DNA from: Luteimicrobium sp042670205
Lineage (GTDB): Bacteria > Actinomycetota > Actinomycetes > Actinomycetales > Cellulomonadaceae
Direction: 5' to 3'
Length of the DNA stretch: 64,000 bases
NCBI RefSeq assembly: GCF_042670205.1
Contig: NZ_JBHUWD010000026.1
Span: forward strand, 1-64,000
The notes beneath the pieces were generated by a model that was given only the letters and a program-made list of their open reading frames with translations, was not told the origin of the DNA and did not search any database. The translations under genes were made by a program, and so were the position numbers. Below are positions 40,498-49,675 of this stretch, in pieces; positions within the stretch are counted from its first letter, which is position 1, and each line of letters starts with the position of its first letter.

Positions 40498-42006
40498 ATG
40501 TCCGTCGCCGCACCCGTCCTGCCGCCCGCCGGCTCCCCTCCCCTGCCGCCCGACGTCGCCGCGCACGTACCGACCGGCGTGCTCGTGGGCGGGGCCTGGG
40601 GGCCGTCGTCGTCGGGTAAGACGTTCGAGGTCGCCGACCCCGCGACCGAGGAGACGCTCTTCGACGTCGCCGACGGCACGGCCGAGGACGGCGACCGTGC
40701 GCTCGGGGCAGCGTGGGACGCCTGGCCGGCCTGGCGTGCCGTCGCACCGCGCGAGCGCTCCGAGCTGCTGCGTGCGGTCTACCGCCGGGTCATGAACCAC
40801 CGCGAGGACTTCGCGGCGCTCATCACCGCCGAGTGCGGCAAGCCGCTCGCCGAGTCGCGCGCCGAGGTCGACTACGGCGCCGACTTCCTCCGGTGGTTCG
40901 CCGAGCAGGCGGTCCGGTTCGAGGGGCTGTACCGGCCTGCGCCGGCCGGCGGCGTCCGGCAACTCGTGTCGCGGCGTCCGGTCGGCCCCGCGCTCCTCGT
41001 GACGCCGTGGAACTTCCCCATCGCGATGCTGACGCGCAAGCTCGCCCCGGCGCTCGCGGCCGGGTGCCCCGTGGTGATCAAGCCGGCACGGCTCACCCCG
41101 CTCACGACGCTCGCGCTGGCGGAGATCCTGCGCTCCGAGCTCGCCGACCGCGACCTGCCGGTCGGCGTCGTGAACGTCGTCCCGACGTCGTCGGCGTCGA
41201 CCGTGACCGGGCCGCTGCTCGCCGACCCGCGCCTGCGCAAGCTCTCGTTCACGGGGTCGACCGCGGTCGGGCGGACGCTCCTCGAGGCGGCTGCCGGGCA
41301 GGTCCTCAAGGCGTCCATGGAGCTCGGCGGCAACGCGCCGTTCCTCGTCTTCGAGGACGCTGACCTCGACGCGGCCGTCGCGGGGGCGCTCGTCGCGAAG
41401 CTCCGCAACACCGGGCAGAGCTGCGTGGCGGCCAACCGCTTCCTCGTGCACGACGCGGTCGCGGACGAGTTCTCCTCCCGGCTCGCCGCCGCCGTCGGGA
41501 AGCGCCGGATGGGGCGCGGGACAGAGGACGGCGTCGACGTCGGGCCGCTCATCGAGGCCTCCGCCGTGGAGAAGGTCTCCGGGCTGGTGCAGGACGCCGT
41601 CGACGACGGCGCGCGAGTCCTGGCCGGCGGCGAGGCGCCCGCGGGGCGCGGGTACTTCTACGCGCCCACCGTGCTCGGCGACGTCCCCGCGGACGCCGCG
41701 ATGCTGGGCGAGGAGATCTTCGGGCCCGTCGCACCCGTGACCCGGTTCGGGTCGGACGACGAGGCGCTCGAGCTCGCGAACAGGACCGAGTACGGGCTCG
41801 TCGCCTACGCGTACACGCGGGACGTCGGGCGCGCGCTGCGGCTCACCGAGGAGCTCGAGGCCGGGATGATCGGGATCAACCGCGGGCTCGTGTCCGACGC
41901 GAGCGCGCCGTTCGGCGGGCTCAAGCAGTCCGGGCTCGGGCGCGAGGGCGGCGAGGCCGGGATCGAGGAGTACCAGGAGACGGTGTACGCGGCCGTCCAG
42001 CTCTGA
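40498..42006 (+). CDS. gabD: NAD(P)-dependent aldehyde dehydrogenase, succinate-semialdehyde type
   Basis: A 502-residue aldehyde dehydrogenase most like succinate-semialdehyde dehydrogenase. Catalytic residues are Asn172 (PWNFP), Lys195 (VIKPA), Glu275 (MELGGN) and Cys309 (NTGQSCVAANR). The C-terminal PFGGLKQSGLGREGG and the GabD-like context of the cysteine support the subgroup, but the natural aldehyde is unproved. The ATG has GAGGAGG seven bases upstream. It stands alone at the left edge of the accessory segment; no gabT is near. Confidence 0.88.
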   Translation: MSVAAPVLPPAGSPPLPPDVAAHVPTGVLVGGAWGPSSSGKTFEVADPATEETLFDVADGTAEDGDRALGAAWDAWPAWRAVAPRERSELLRAVYRRVMNHREDFAALITAECGKPLAESRAEVDYGADFLRWFAEQAVRFEGLYRPAPAGGVRQLVSRRPVGPALLVTPWNFPIAMLTRKLAPALAAGCPVVIKPARLTPLTTLALAEILRSELADRDLPVGVVNVVPTSSASTVTGPLLADPRLRKLSFTGSTAVGRTLLEAAAGQVLKASMELGGNAPFLVFEDADLDAAVAGALVAKLRNTGQSCVAANRFLVHDAVADEFSSRLAAAVGKRRMGRGTEDGVDVGPLIEASAVEKVSGLVQDAVDDGARVLAGGEAPAGRGYFYAPTVLGDVPADAAMLGEEIFGPVAPVTRFGSDDEALELANRTEYGLVAYAYTRDVGRALRLTEELEAGMIGINRGLVSDASAPFGGLKQSGLGREGGEAGIEEYQETVYAAVQL

Positions 42007-42068
42007 GGTCCAGGGAAGGGCAGGCTCACCTTGCTACGATCGCCCTCCCCGAGAACCAGGAGAGCCCC

Positions 42069-42683
42069 GTGGCCGACGTCCTCGACCGCCCGACCCCCGA
42101 CTCCCCCGCCCCGGCCCGCCGCCGCCCGCCCACCATCGGGCTCGGGTACGCGATCTTCGCGTCCCGCTGGCTGCAGGCGCCCCTGTACTTCGGCCTGATC
42201 GTCGCGCAGGCCGTCTACGTGTGGCAGTTCCTCAAAGAGCTCTGGCACCTCATCGAAGGCGTCTTCTCCGGCCACGACCCGCTGAGCGAGTCGACGATCA
42301 TGCTGTCCGTGCTCGGCCTCGTCGACGTCGTGATGATCTCCAACCTGCTCATCATGGTGATCATCGGCGGGTACGAGACCTTCGTGTCGCGCCTCCAGGT
42401 GCACGGCCACCCCGACGAGCCCGAGTGGCTCAGCCACGTCAACGCCAACGTGCTCAAGACCAAGCTGGCGATGTCGATCATCGGCATCTCGTCGATCCAC
42501 CTGCTGCGGACCTTCATCAGCTCCCAGGACTACACGGCCGAGCAGATGATGTGGCAGACGATCATCCACCTCGCGTTCGTGTTCTCCGCGCTCGCGCTCG
42601 CCTGGATCGACCGCCTGTCCCTCACGGCCCACCAGCGCGCCGCGAACGCGCGGCTCGGCGACGAGGCGCCCGTCGGCCACTGA
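42069..42683 (+). CDS. YqhA/UPF0114 family membrane protein
   Basis: A 204-residue inner-membrane protein with about four helices, including APLYFGLIVAQAVYVWQFL and LGLVDVVMISNLLIMVIIGG. The region ETFVSRL followed by WLSHVNANVLKTKLAMSIIG is diagnostic of UPF0114. Function is unknown. The GTG start follows CCAGGAGA. A stem-loop after the stop separates it from azlC. Confidence 0.9.
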   Translation: MADVLDRPTPDSPAPARRRPPTIGLGYAIFASRWLQAPLYFGLIVAQAVYVWQFLKELWHLIEGVFSGHDPLSESTIMLSVLGLVDVVMISNLLIMVIIGGYETFVSRLQVHGHPDEPEWLSHVNANVLKTKLAMSIIGISSIHLLRTFISSQDYTAEQMMWQTIIHLAFVFSALALAWIDRLSLTAHQRAANARLGDEAPVGH

Positions 42684-42690
42684 GCCGCCG

Positions 42691-42724
42691 GCGCGGGGCG
42701 GCGGCCTGGACCGCAGCCCCGCGC
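42691..42724 (+). terminator. Stem-loop after yqhA-like gene
   Basis: GCGCGGGGC (42691-42699) pairs perfectly with GCCCCGCGC (42716-42724), with further internal pairing. There is no T-tract. It lies between a gene end and the leaderless azlC promoter TAGGCT (42729-42734). Confidence 0.5.
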
Positions 42725-42740
42725 TCGGTAGGCTCAGGCC

Positions 42741-43463
42741 GTGCCCTCCACCCGCCCGACGACGCCGCCCGACGAGCGCGCCGTCGTCCGGCAGGCGGTG
42801 TCGGTGTCCGTCGCGACGGGGCTCTACGGCATCTCGCTCGGCGCGCTCGCCGTCGTCGCGGGCCTGTCCGTGTGGCAGTCCGTCGTGCTCAGCCTCTTCA
42901 TGTTCTCCGGCGGGTCGCAGTTCGCGCTCGTCGGGATCGTCGGCACGGGGGGCTCGGCCGCCTCGGCGATCGCGACCGCCGGGCTCCTGGGGATCCGCAA
43001 CGGGTTCTACGGCGTCCAGCTCTCGCCGCTGCTCGCCGTCCGGTCCTGGCGGCGGGTGCTCGCCGCGCACCTGACCATCGACGAGTCCACCGCCGTCGCG
43101 ACCGCGCAGCCCACCGTGCGGCTCGCGCGCGTCGGCTTCTGGCTCACCGGCGCCGGGGTGTTCGTGCTCTGGAACGTCTTCGTGCTCGCAGGGGCGCTCG
43201 CGGGCAACGCGCTCGGAGACCCGAAGCGCTACGGGCTCGACGCCGCCGCGTCCGCCGCGTTCCTGGCCCTGCTCTGGCCGCGGCTGCGGACGGCCCTCGC
43301 GCGGTGGGTCGCGGCGGGCGCGGTCGTCGTCGCGGTGGTCCTCACCCCCGCCGTACCGAGCGGCGTGCCCGTGCTCGTCGCGGCCGTGCTGGCCGTCGTC
43401 GTCGGCTGGTGGACCGGGCGCGAGCCTGCGCGCCCGGCAACCGCGGACGGGGAGGCCTCATGA
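42741..43463 (+). CDS. azlC: AzlC-family branched-chain amino-acid exporter, large subunit
   Basis: A 240-residue membrane protein with about seven helices, beginning with a cytoplasmic tail and ISLGALAVVAGLSVWQSVVL. The motifs FMFSGGSQFALVG and IRNGFYGV and the acidic TIDESTAV are hallmarks of AzlC/BrnF. With the small partner AzlD it exports branched-chain amino acids or analogues. The GTG is leaderless (TAGGCT six bases upstream), and the stop overlaps azlD in an ATGA. Confidence 0.93.
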   Translation: MPSTRPTTPPDERAVVRQAVSVSVATGLYGISLGALAVVAGLSVWQSVVLSLFMFSGGSQFALVGIVGTGGSAASAIATAGLLGIRNGFYGVQLSPLLAVRSWRRVLAAHLTIDESTAVATAQPTVRLARVGFWLTGAGVFVLWNVFVLAGALAGNALGDPKRYGLDAAASAAFLALLWPRLRTALARWVAAGAVVVAVVLTPAVPSGVPVLVAAVLAVVVGWWTGREPARPATADGEAS

Positions 43464-43780
43464 GCCCGACGACGATCTGGGTGACCGTCCTCGCCGGGAG
43501 CGCGGTGTGCCTGGCGCTCAAGCTCGCGGGGCACGTCGTGCCGGGGACGTGGGCCGCGCACCCGCGCGTCGCGCGGACGGCTGCGCTCGTCACCGTCGCG
43601 CTGCTCGCGGCGCTCGTCGCCGTCCAGACCGTCGCCTCGGGCCGCGAGCTCGTGATCGACGCCCGGCTCCCCGCGCTCGCCGTCGCCGCGGTGGCGCTCG
43701 TGCTGCGCGCGCCGTTCATCGTGGTCGTCGTGCTGGCCGCCCTCACCGCCGCCCTGCTGCGCGCCGTCGGCATGAGCTGA
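43460..43780 (+). CDS. azlD: AzlD-family branched-chain amino-acid exporter, small subunit
   Basis: A 106-residue protein with four membrane helices, starting MSPTTIWVTVLAGSAVCLAL. Length, helix number and the four-base overlap with azlC identify it as AzlD/BrnE. Both subunits are needed for export in studied systems. A strong stem-loop follows the stop and separates it from the convergent sugar operon. Confidence 0.92.
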   Translation: MSPTTIWVTVLAGSAVCLALKLAGHVVPGTWAAHPRVARTAALVTVALLAALVAVQTVASGRELVIDARLPALAVAAVALVLRAPFIVVVVLAALTAALLRAVGMS

Positions 43781-43784
43781 CGGT

Positions 43785-43817
43785 CCGGCGCCCCGGTCCT
43801 CGGTCCGGGGGCGCCGG
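43785..43817. terminator. Bidirectional terminator between azlD and sugar operon
   Basis: CCGGCGCCCC (43785-43794) pairs perfectly with GGGGCGCCGG (43808-43817). It lies between convergent stop codons. Confidence 0.65.
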
Positions 43818-43824
43818 GGTCCCG

Positions 43825-45468
43825 TCAGAGCGCGACGTCCCCCGCGAGATGGACGACGATCCCCATCCGGTCGAGCATCGCGGCCTTGGCCGCGAGCGCC
43901 TTGTCCGCCGTGGCGGCGTCGGGCGCGTACGCGAGCTGGGCGTGGTTGGCCTTGTGCCGAGCCATGAACTGGTCGCGCGTGATGCCGTGCAGCACGACGT
44001 GCGCGATGGGCCACTCGGGGTTGGTCGCGTCCTTGCGCCGCTGCGTCTCTTCCCCGGGGAGCTCGACGACGGTCCCGCGAAACAGGTCGGCCTGGAGGAT
44101 GCCGTCGGCGATGTAGATGCGGGACAGCACGATCGCGCCCGGCTTCGACACGCCGTTGATGGTCGCGCCGCCGGCAGGGAAGAAGACGTGGCCCTGCCGC
44201 CAGCCCTCGGCCTTGTCCCAGCCGCCGAGGTGCGACCCGGGGACCGAGCCCGAGATCTCGTAGACCCACACGAACGCGCCGTCGTAGTCCTCCCCCCACC
44301 GGACGTCGTGCAGCGTGGTGTCCGGGACGAGCCCCATCCCCCGCCAGACCCGGTTCGTGACGAGCGCGTCGACGGCCACACCCTCGTCGGCCTCGTTGAA
44401 GTGCGGGAACGCGAGGCCCGCGTGCACCTCGCGGGAGCCGTCGCGCGAGCGCACCGGGGGACGTTCGGTCGAGTTGAGGAGGCCCTCGGCGAGGTCGGAG
44501 GCCGGGACGAGGTCCTTGAGGCCCTGCTGGTACTGGATCCCCACGGCGTCGAGGCCGAAGTCGTCGGCGATCCGGAGCGCGGCGATGTACATCTTGAGCT
44601 GCGACTGCACCTGCTCGCGGGTGAGCTCGGTGGCGGGGTCGCTACCGTAGCGGAACGTCATCCCGCGGTCGGTCAGCCATGTGTACGCCTCGTCCGCCTC
44701 GGCGTCACCGACCTGCTGCATCTCGGCGAACAGCGCCGACTGGCTCAGACGCTCCTTGTAGACGCCGGTCGGGTTGAGGAGCTCGTCGTCGAAGATCGCG
44801 TTGTACATGCCCATGCAGCCCTCGTCGAACACGCCGACGATCGCCTTGTCGGCGAGAATCTGGTCGCCCAGGGCGCGGCCGAGCCGGACCTCCGGGGTGT
44901 CCGGGAGCGCGGGGAGCGGGCGGACGTGCGACGCGTCGTGCGTGATGCGCCCGGTGTCGGTCCACTCCTTCAGGCCGGCGCGGAACCAGTCGTCGGTGAA
45001 GTCGACCGACCAGGTCGTGGCGTACTCCTTGCCCATCTTGGTGAGGCCAGCGTTGAGGCCGAGCAGCCCCACGAGGCCCGGCCACTCACCCTCGAAGTTC
45101 GCCACCGTCAGGATGGGGCCGCGGTGCGTCCGGAGCCCGGCGAGCACGTGGTGCGAGTACTGCCAGACGGCCTCGACGACGACCAGCGGCGCGTCCTCCG
45201 GGATCGCCTTGAACACCTCCAGGCCCATGCGCTGGCTCGAGACGAAGCCGTGCCCGGTCGCGGGGTCCACGCCGTTCGCGCGCACGACCGTCCAGCCGAG
45301 GTCCTCGAGCGCACCCGTCACCGCGGCCTCGACCGCCTGCTGTGTCGGCCAGCCCGCAACGTTGGCGGACTCCCGCAGGTCGCCCGATGCGACGAGGTAC
45401 GCCGTCCGCGGCGCGAGCGGGGGCCGCGGGGCGGACGTGGGCAGGGCGTACTCGGTCTGGTCCGTCAT
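43825..45468 (-). CDS. L-fucose isomerase-like protein (candidate D-arabinose isomerase)
   Basis: A 547-residue ketol isomerase of the FucI/AraA superfamily. Supporting features are an N-terminal sugar-isomerase domain, KDLVPASDLAEGLLNSTERP in the middle, and a C-terminal block ending PEWPIAHVVL...HKANHAQLAYA with the His/Asn pair of FucI enzymes. FucI acts on L-fucose and also on D-arabinose, which share ring stereochemistry. No fuculose aldolase is encoded nearby, while an FGGY kinase is, so D-arabinose to D-ribulose is the preferred reading (inference). It is last in an operon FGGY-GH116-isomerase, overlapping the GH116 gene by four bases. Confidence 0.78.
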   Translation of the reverse strand: MTDQTEYALPTSAPRPPLAPRTAYLVASGDLRESANVAGWPTQQAVEAAVTGALEDLGWTVVRANGVDPATGHGFVSSQRMGLEVFKAIPEDAPLVVVEAVWQYSHHVLAGLRTHRGPILTVANFEGEWPGLVGLLGLNAGLTKMGKEYATTWSVDFTDDWFRAGLKEWTDTGRITHDASHVRPLPALPDTPEVRLGRALGDQILADKAIVGVFDEGCMGMYNAIFDDELLNPTGVYKERLSQSALFAEMQQVGDAEADEAYTWLTDRGMTFRYGSDPATELTREQVQSQLKMYIAALRIADDFGLDAVGIQYQQGLKDLVPASDLAEGLLNSTERPPVRSRDGSREVHAGLAFPHFNEADEGVAVDALVTNRVWRGMGLVPDTTLHDVRWGEDYDGAFVWVYEISGSVPGSHLGGWDKAEGWRQGHVFFPAGGATINGVSKPGAIVLSRIYIADGILQADLFRGTVVELPGEETQRRKDATNPEWPIAHVVLHGITRDQFMARHKANHAQLAYAPDAATADKALAAKAAMLDRMGIVVHLAGDVAL

Positions 45469-48074
45469 CGTGTCTCCAGTCGTTCGTCGCGGACGGCCCA
45501 GACGCCGTCGCGGGGTGGTTCGGGGTCGTGGCCGGCGGTCGCCCAGCTCTCACCGGCCGCCAGGTGCAGCGGGCCGTGGGCCGCGACGGCGCCCCGGAGG
45601 ACGAGCCGGTCGAGGTCGAGGGCGCCGCCGAGGACGTGCAGGGCGATCCCGTCGCCGGCGACCTCGACCCGGCCCCAGCCGGTGCCCGTGGTGAACAGCG
45701 CCCGGAGAGGGCCGCGTGGCACCGGGTCGAAGGCGAGGGTGCGCGTCGGCGCGTCCCACTGCGCCCCCGTCCAGCCCAGGAGCAAGGCCCACGACGCGAG
45801 CGACCGGGCGTAGTGGTTGCCGCACTCGATCTCGTTCCACGGGCTGCGCCGGCTGCCGTCGTAGCGCGCTCGGAGGGTGCGCTCGACCAGCAGCGCGTCG
45901 TCGACCAGGCCGGCGAACAGCAGCGACGCGGCGACCTGGTGCTCGACCCCGGTCCAGACCTCGTCCGAGTAGACGAACGGGATCGCGGGGCGTCCGCCGC
46001 GGGGCCACGACGCGAGCAGGAGGCCGCCTTCGTCGTCGACGGCGTAGACACGCTGGGTGCTCTCGTGCTCGCGCAGGTCCGTGCGGTGGTTCTCGCGGAC
46101 GACCGTCCCGAGCGCGGCGCGCACCCGTGCGGGCGGCAGCAGCTCGCCGAGGCCCCCCAGGTAGGCGTGGAACTGCCCCAGCAGCTGGTCGGACAGGACC
46201 CCGTCCCCGTACTGGTAACGGTGTGCGTCCACGTCCACGCCCACCTGCCGGTAGCAGGACCCGTCCCACAGGACCGCGTCCATCGCGGCCGCCACGCGGT
46301 CCGCGCGGCTGTGCCACCGCGCGGCGAGGCGGTCGTCGCCGAGCGACGCGGCCATCCGCTCCCCCGCCCTGAGGGCGGCGAGGAACATCGAGTTGGCGAG
46401 CGGCTCGACGCCGTGGAACTCGATGTCGTAGGTGTTGTGCAGCGCGCCGTCGAGCAGCCCGTCGCCGTCGTGGTCCCACCGCGTCGCGGCGTGCTCGAGG
46501 CTGCGGGCCGCCGCCGGCCACAGCTCACGCAGGAACGCGTCGTCTCCCGAGTACCGCCACTCGCGGTGCAGCCGCAGGAACGTGCCGAGCTGGCCGTCGA
46601 CGGCCGGCCCCATGAACCAGGCCGGGCCACCGAGGACCCGGTTGGTCCGGAACTTCTGCGCCCCGTCCGCGTCCGTCTCGAGGAGCAGCTCGACGCGGCG
46701 GGCGCTGCGCTCGAGGGACGGGAACAGCCACGCGACCGTCTGGGCGTACGACCACACGTGCGTGCACGTGCCCTCGCACGAGCCGCCGTGGTCGAACGAG
46801 CCCTCCCACGCGAGGAAGACCGGCCCGTCGCCGAGCTCAGGGTTCGGCGTCTCCAGCACGAAGCACGTCGTCGACCGGGCCGCGGCGACGTTGGCGCCCA
46901 CCGCGTCGGCGATCACGGGATCGAGCGTCCCGCCGTACAGCGCCTCGACGAACGCCGACGTCGCGGTCTCGAGCTCGCCCAGGCGGGCGTGCAGGTCCGC
47001 GGCGGCCGACCAGGCGTCGGGCCAGAGCGTCGCGTAGTGGTTGCGCACGACCTCGCTCGCGTGCGGGTTCGGCAGGCCGATGGTGCCGAGCCAGGCGCGC
47101 GGGCGGTTCGGGAAGCCCCACGCGAGCACGAACTCGAACGCGCGCGACTCGCCGGGCGCGAGCTCGTGGACGATGCCGAGCGACCCGGTCCGCAGGCGCG
47201 GCAGCAGCTCCAGCAACGCGGCCGGGTCCATCGCCCCGGCGGCTCCGCCCGCACGCGTGCCGGCGGCCTCCGGGTCGAGCTCCGCGAAGAGCCCGCGCGG
47301 ACGGTCCTCGAGCGTGACGGAGGGCTCGGGCTCGAGCAGGCCGTCGTCGACGAGGTCGTCCCAGAACAGCCGGGCGCCGTCGGGCCAGTAGCCCGTGACC
47401 CACTGGGGCTTGGTGGTCACCTGCGCGTCGGTCGTGGTGAGGCTGAGCGTGCCGTACCCGACGTCGTCCGGCGGCAGCTCGATGCCGAAGTCGAGCCCGC
47501 GCACACGCCCGTCGTCACGCCACCGCACGGTCTGGGGGGCGCGGAGCCCGAACGGTCCGTCCCCGCGTCCGGCGGTGTGGGTCATGCTCCCGACGACGGT
47601 CACGGCCACCGGGACCGGGCCCGGGTTGGTCACCGTGTAGCGCAGGACGGCCGCCGGGATCCCGGAGTCGTCGGGCTCGAGCGGCACGAGGGGCGTGAAC
47701 GCGCGCAACGACACCTCGACTGGTAGTGCGTCGTCGGAGAAGTCGACGTCGGCGACCGGGTACTCGCCGTGCAGGGTCGCGCTCGCGAGGCGCGGCAGGC
47801 CCGCGACCCGGTCGAAGCCGTACCCGGCGTCCCAGTCGCGACGGCCGGTGTCGCGCGCCTCCAGCACCCGCGTCACGGCCGCGCCGCCGCGCGGCTCGGC
47901 CCGGATCGCGAAGAACGAGTAGGGGTTGAGCCGACCCTTGTCGGGCCGGTTCTCGAGCTCCCAGTCGCGCAGCTCGCCGCGAGCGCCGACCGACACGTTG
48001 CCGGTGCCGACGCCGCCCAGCGGGAACGCCGCGCGCTCCGCGGTGTGCGGGATCCCGCGCGCCCGCCGGGTCAT
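45465..48074 (-). CDS. Glycoside hydrolase family 116 (DUF608/GBA2-like) protein
   Basis: An 869-residue protein without signal peptide, hence cytoplasmic. It has the GH116 N-terminal beta domain, starting FPLGGVGTGNVSVG and ELRDWELENRP, and an (alpha/alpha)6 catalytic domain. Glu434 (CEGTCTHVW) is the likely nucleophile and Asp550 (HNTYDIEFHG) the likely acid/base, by recalled alignment with GBA2. GH116 members include beta-glucosidases, beta-xylosidases and, in Microbacterium, an exo-beta-D-arabinofuranosidase. The isomerase, kinase and GH172 neighbours favour the last. It overlaps both neighbours by four bases. Confidence 0.85.
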   Translation of the reverse strand: MTRRARGIPHTAERAAFPLGGVGTGNVSVGARGELRDWELENRPDKGRLNPYSFFAIRAEPRGGAAVTRVLEARDTGRRDWDAGYGFDRVAGLPRLASATLHGEYPVADVDFSDDALPVEVSLRAFTPLVPLEPDDSGIPAAVLRYTVTNPGPVPVAVTVVGSMTHTAGRGDGPFGLRAPQTVRWRDDGRVRGLDFGIELPPDDVGYGTLSLTTTDAQVTTKPQWVTGYWPDGARLFWDDLVDDGLLEPEPSVTLEDRPRGLFAELDPEAAGTRAGGAAGAMDPAALLELLPRLRTGSLGIVHELAPGESRAFEFVLAWGFPNRPRAWLGTIGLPNPHASEVVRNHYATLWPDAWSAAADLHARLGELETATSAFVEALYGGTLDPVIADAVGANVAAARSTTCFVLETPNPELGDGPVFLAWEGSFDHGGSCEGTCTHVWSYAQTVAWLFPSLERSARRVELLLETDADGAQKFRTNRVLGGPAWFMGPAVDGQLGTFLRLHREWRYSGDDAFLRELWPAAARSLEHAATRWDHDGDGLLDGALHNTYDIEFHGVEPLANSMFLAALRAGERMAASLGDDRLAARWHSRADRVAAAMDAVLWDGSCYRQVGVDVDAHRYQYGDGVLSDQLLGQFHAYLGGLGELLPPARVRAALGTVVRENHRTDLREHESTQRVYAVDDEGGLLLASWPRGGRPAIPFVYSDEVWTGVEHQVAASLLFAGLVDDALLVERTLRARYDGSRRSPWNEIECGNHYARSLASWALLLGWTGAQWDAPTRTLAFDPVPRGPLRALFTTGTGWGRVEVAGDGIALHVLGGALDLDRLVLRGAVAAHGPLHLAAGESWATAGHDPEPPRDGVWAVRDERLETR

Positions 48075-49570
48075 GCCGCACCCGCCTCGTCGGCGGCGAG
48101 CTCGTGGACCACGCCCTTGGTGGCGTCGTAGAGCCGGAGGTAGCGGTCGTAGAGAGTGTGGTACCGGTCGCGCAGCGCCGGGTCGGGCTGCACCGTCCGG
48201 GCGACGGGGTTCCAGGCGTCGACGTCGGCGTCGTCCCCGAGCGCCCGCGCCGCGAGGAACGCCGCCCCGTAGCTCGCGCCGACCGTCGTGGCGGGCACCT
48301 CCTGCACGAGGCCGGTCACGTCGGAGACGACCTGGAGCCAGAGGCCACCCTGCGTCCCCCCACCGACCGCGACGACGCGCTCGATCTCTGCGCCCGCCGC
48401 CCGCATGGTCTCGACGTTGTGGCGCACACCGAACGCGGTGGCCTCGAGCGCGGCCCGGTAGAGGTCGCCCCGCGTGTGCCGCAGCGTGAGCCCCGCGACG
48501 ACGCCTCGCGCGTCAGGATCGAGGATCGGCGTGCGCTCGCCCGCGAAGTACGGGAGCGTGAGCAGGCCGTGCGCCCCGGGGCCGGACGCCGCGGCCTCGG
48601 CAAGCAGCTCCGGGTACCCGGCGCCGGTCAGCTCCGCCAGCCACGCGGTCAGCGCGCCCGACGTCGCGAGGCCGCCCGCGAGGTTCCGGCTGCCCGGGAA
48701 GACGCCCACGGTCGTCCACATCGACGGTGTCCGGAGCGTCCGCGGCCCGGTCGCGACCAGGAACATCGTGGTCCCGTACATGAGCATGAGGTCGCCGTCG
48801 CGCGTGGCGCCGACGCTCACCGCCTCGCTCCAGGCGTCGATGGTGCCCGTGACGACGGGGACGCCGGCGGGCAGGCCGGTGGTGTCGGCCGCCGCCGGGG
48901 TCACCGTGCCCGCGACCTCGCCCGCCCAGCGCAGCTCCGGGGCCTCGATCCCGGGCGCGTAACGCTCCCAGAGCTCGGGCTCCCAGGAGGCTTGCTCCAG
49001 GTCGTAGAGGGGCGAGACCTGGCTCGCCGACTGATGGTCGAGCACGTACGCGCCGGTCAGGTGCCGGACGAGCCACGACGCCGGCATGAAGAGACGACGC
49101 GCCCGGGCGTACGCCTCGGGCTCCTCGTCCGCCACCCAGACGATCTTCGGTCCCGCGGCCTGCGAGCTCAGGCGGGAGCCGCCGACCGTGGTGATCCGCG
49201 CGTCGCCGAGCTCCTTCGTCATCCGCGTGACCTGCGCCGTCGACCGGGTGTCGACGCCGTAGAGGACGGCGGGGCGGACCGGACGGTCCTCGCCGTCCGC
49301 GAGGAGCACGCAGGGGCCCATCCCGCTCACGCCCACCGCGGCGACCTCGACGTCGAGCCCGCCCGCCACCGCGCCGGCGAGGAGCGTCCGCACGAGCGTG
49401 ACGAGCTCGTCCCACCAGACGCCCCCGTCCATCTCGACCCAGCCCGGCCGGGGGCGTGCGACCTCGTGCTCGACCGTCGCGGAGCCTCGGACCGCCCCGC
49501 TGGCGTCGACCAGGACTCCCTTGCTGCTCGAGGTGCCGATGTCGACCCCCAGGGTGCAGCGCAGCCGCAT
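48071..49570 (-). CDS. FGGY-family carbohydrate kinase (candidate D-ribulokinase)
   Basis: A 499-residue sugar kinase of the FGGY family: phosphate-binding loop LGVDIGTSSSKGVLVD at the start, GVSGMGP, MYGTTMF, FAGERTPI and VAVGGGTQGGLWLQVVSDV. The family covers xylulo-, ribulo-, fuculo- and gluconokinases, and sequence alone does not settle it. With a FucI-like isomerase and no aldolase, D-ribulose to D-ribulose 5-phosphate fits best. It heads the operon from a promoter with a LacI operator (49613-49624); AAGGAGG precedes the ATG. Confidence 0.85.
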   Translation of the reverse strand: MRLRCTLGVDIGTSSSKGVLVDASGAVRGSATVEHEVARPRPGWVEMDGGVWWDELVTLVRTLLAGAVAGGLDVEVAAVGVSGMGPCVLLADGEDRPVRPAVLYGVDTRSTAQVTRMTKELGDARITTVGGSRLSSQAAGPKIVWVADEEPEAYARARRLFMPASWLVRHLTGAYVLDHQSASQVSPLYDLEQASWEPELWERYAPGIEAPELRWAGEVAGTVTPAAADTTGLPAGVPVVTGTIDAWSEAVSVGATRDGDLMLMYGTTMFLVATGPRTLRTPSMWTTVGVFPGSRNLAGGLATSGALTAWLAELTGAGYPELLAEAAASGPGAHGLLTLPYFAGERTPILDPDARGVVAGLTLRHTRGDLYRAALEATAFGVRHNVETMRAAGAEIERVVAVGGGTQGGLWLQVVSDVTGLVQEVPATTVGASYGAAFLAARALGDDADVDAWNPVARTVQPDPALRDRYHTLYDRYLRLYDATKGVVHELAADEAGAA

Positions 49571-49603
49571 CGCATCCTCCTTGACCGTGCCGGCGATGTC
49601 CCA

Positions 49604-49632
49604 ACCCTAGGCGAAATCGATTTCAGACACAA
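49604..49632 (-). promoter_or_regulatory. FGGY operon promoter with LacI operator (site 1)
   Basis: Minus strand: TTGTGT (49632-49627), 17-bp spacer, TAGGGT (49609-49604). The dyad GAAATCGATTTC (49613-49624) sits inside the spacer, so bound repressor would exclude RNA polymerase. The same dyad occurs at 50726-50737 and 55432-55443. Confidence 0.8.
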
Positions 49633-49675
49633 CCCCCGAAGATCGCGGCGAGAGCCGGTGAGGCGAGACGGAGAG

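Noticed and set aside
43825..49570. L-fucose utilisation operon
   Set aside because: A FucI-like enzyme and FGGY kinase are present but there is no fuculose-phosphate aldolase, lactaldehyde enzyme or fucosidase in the locus.
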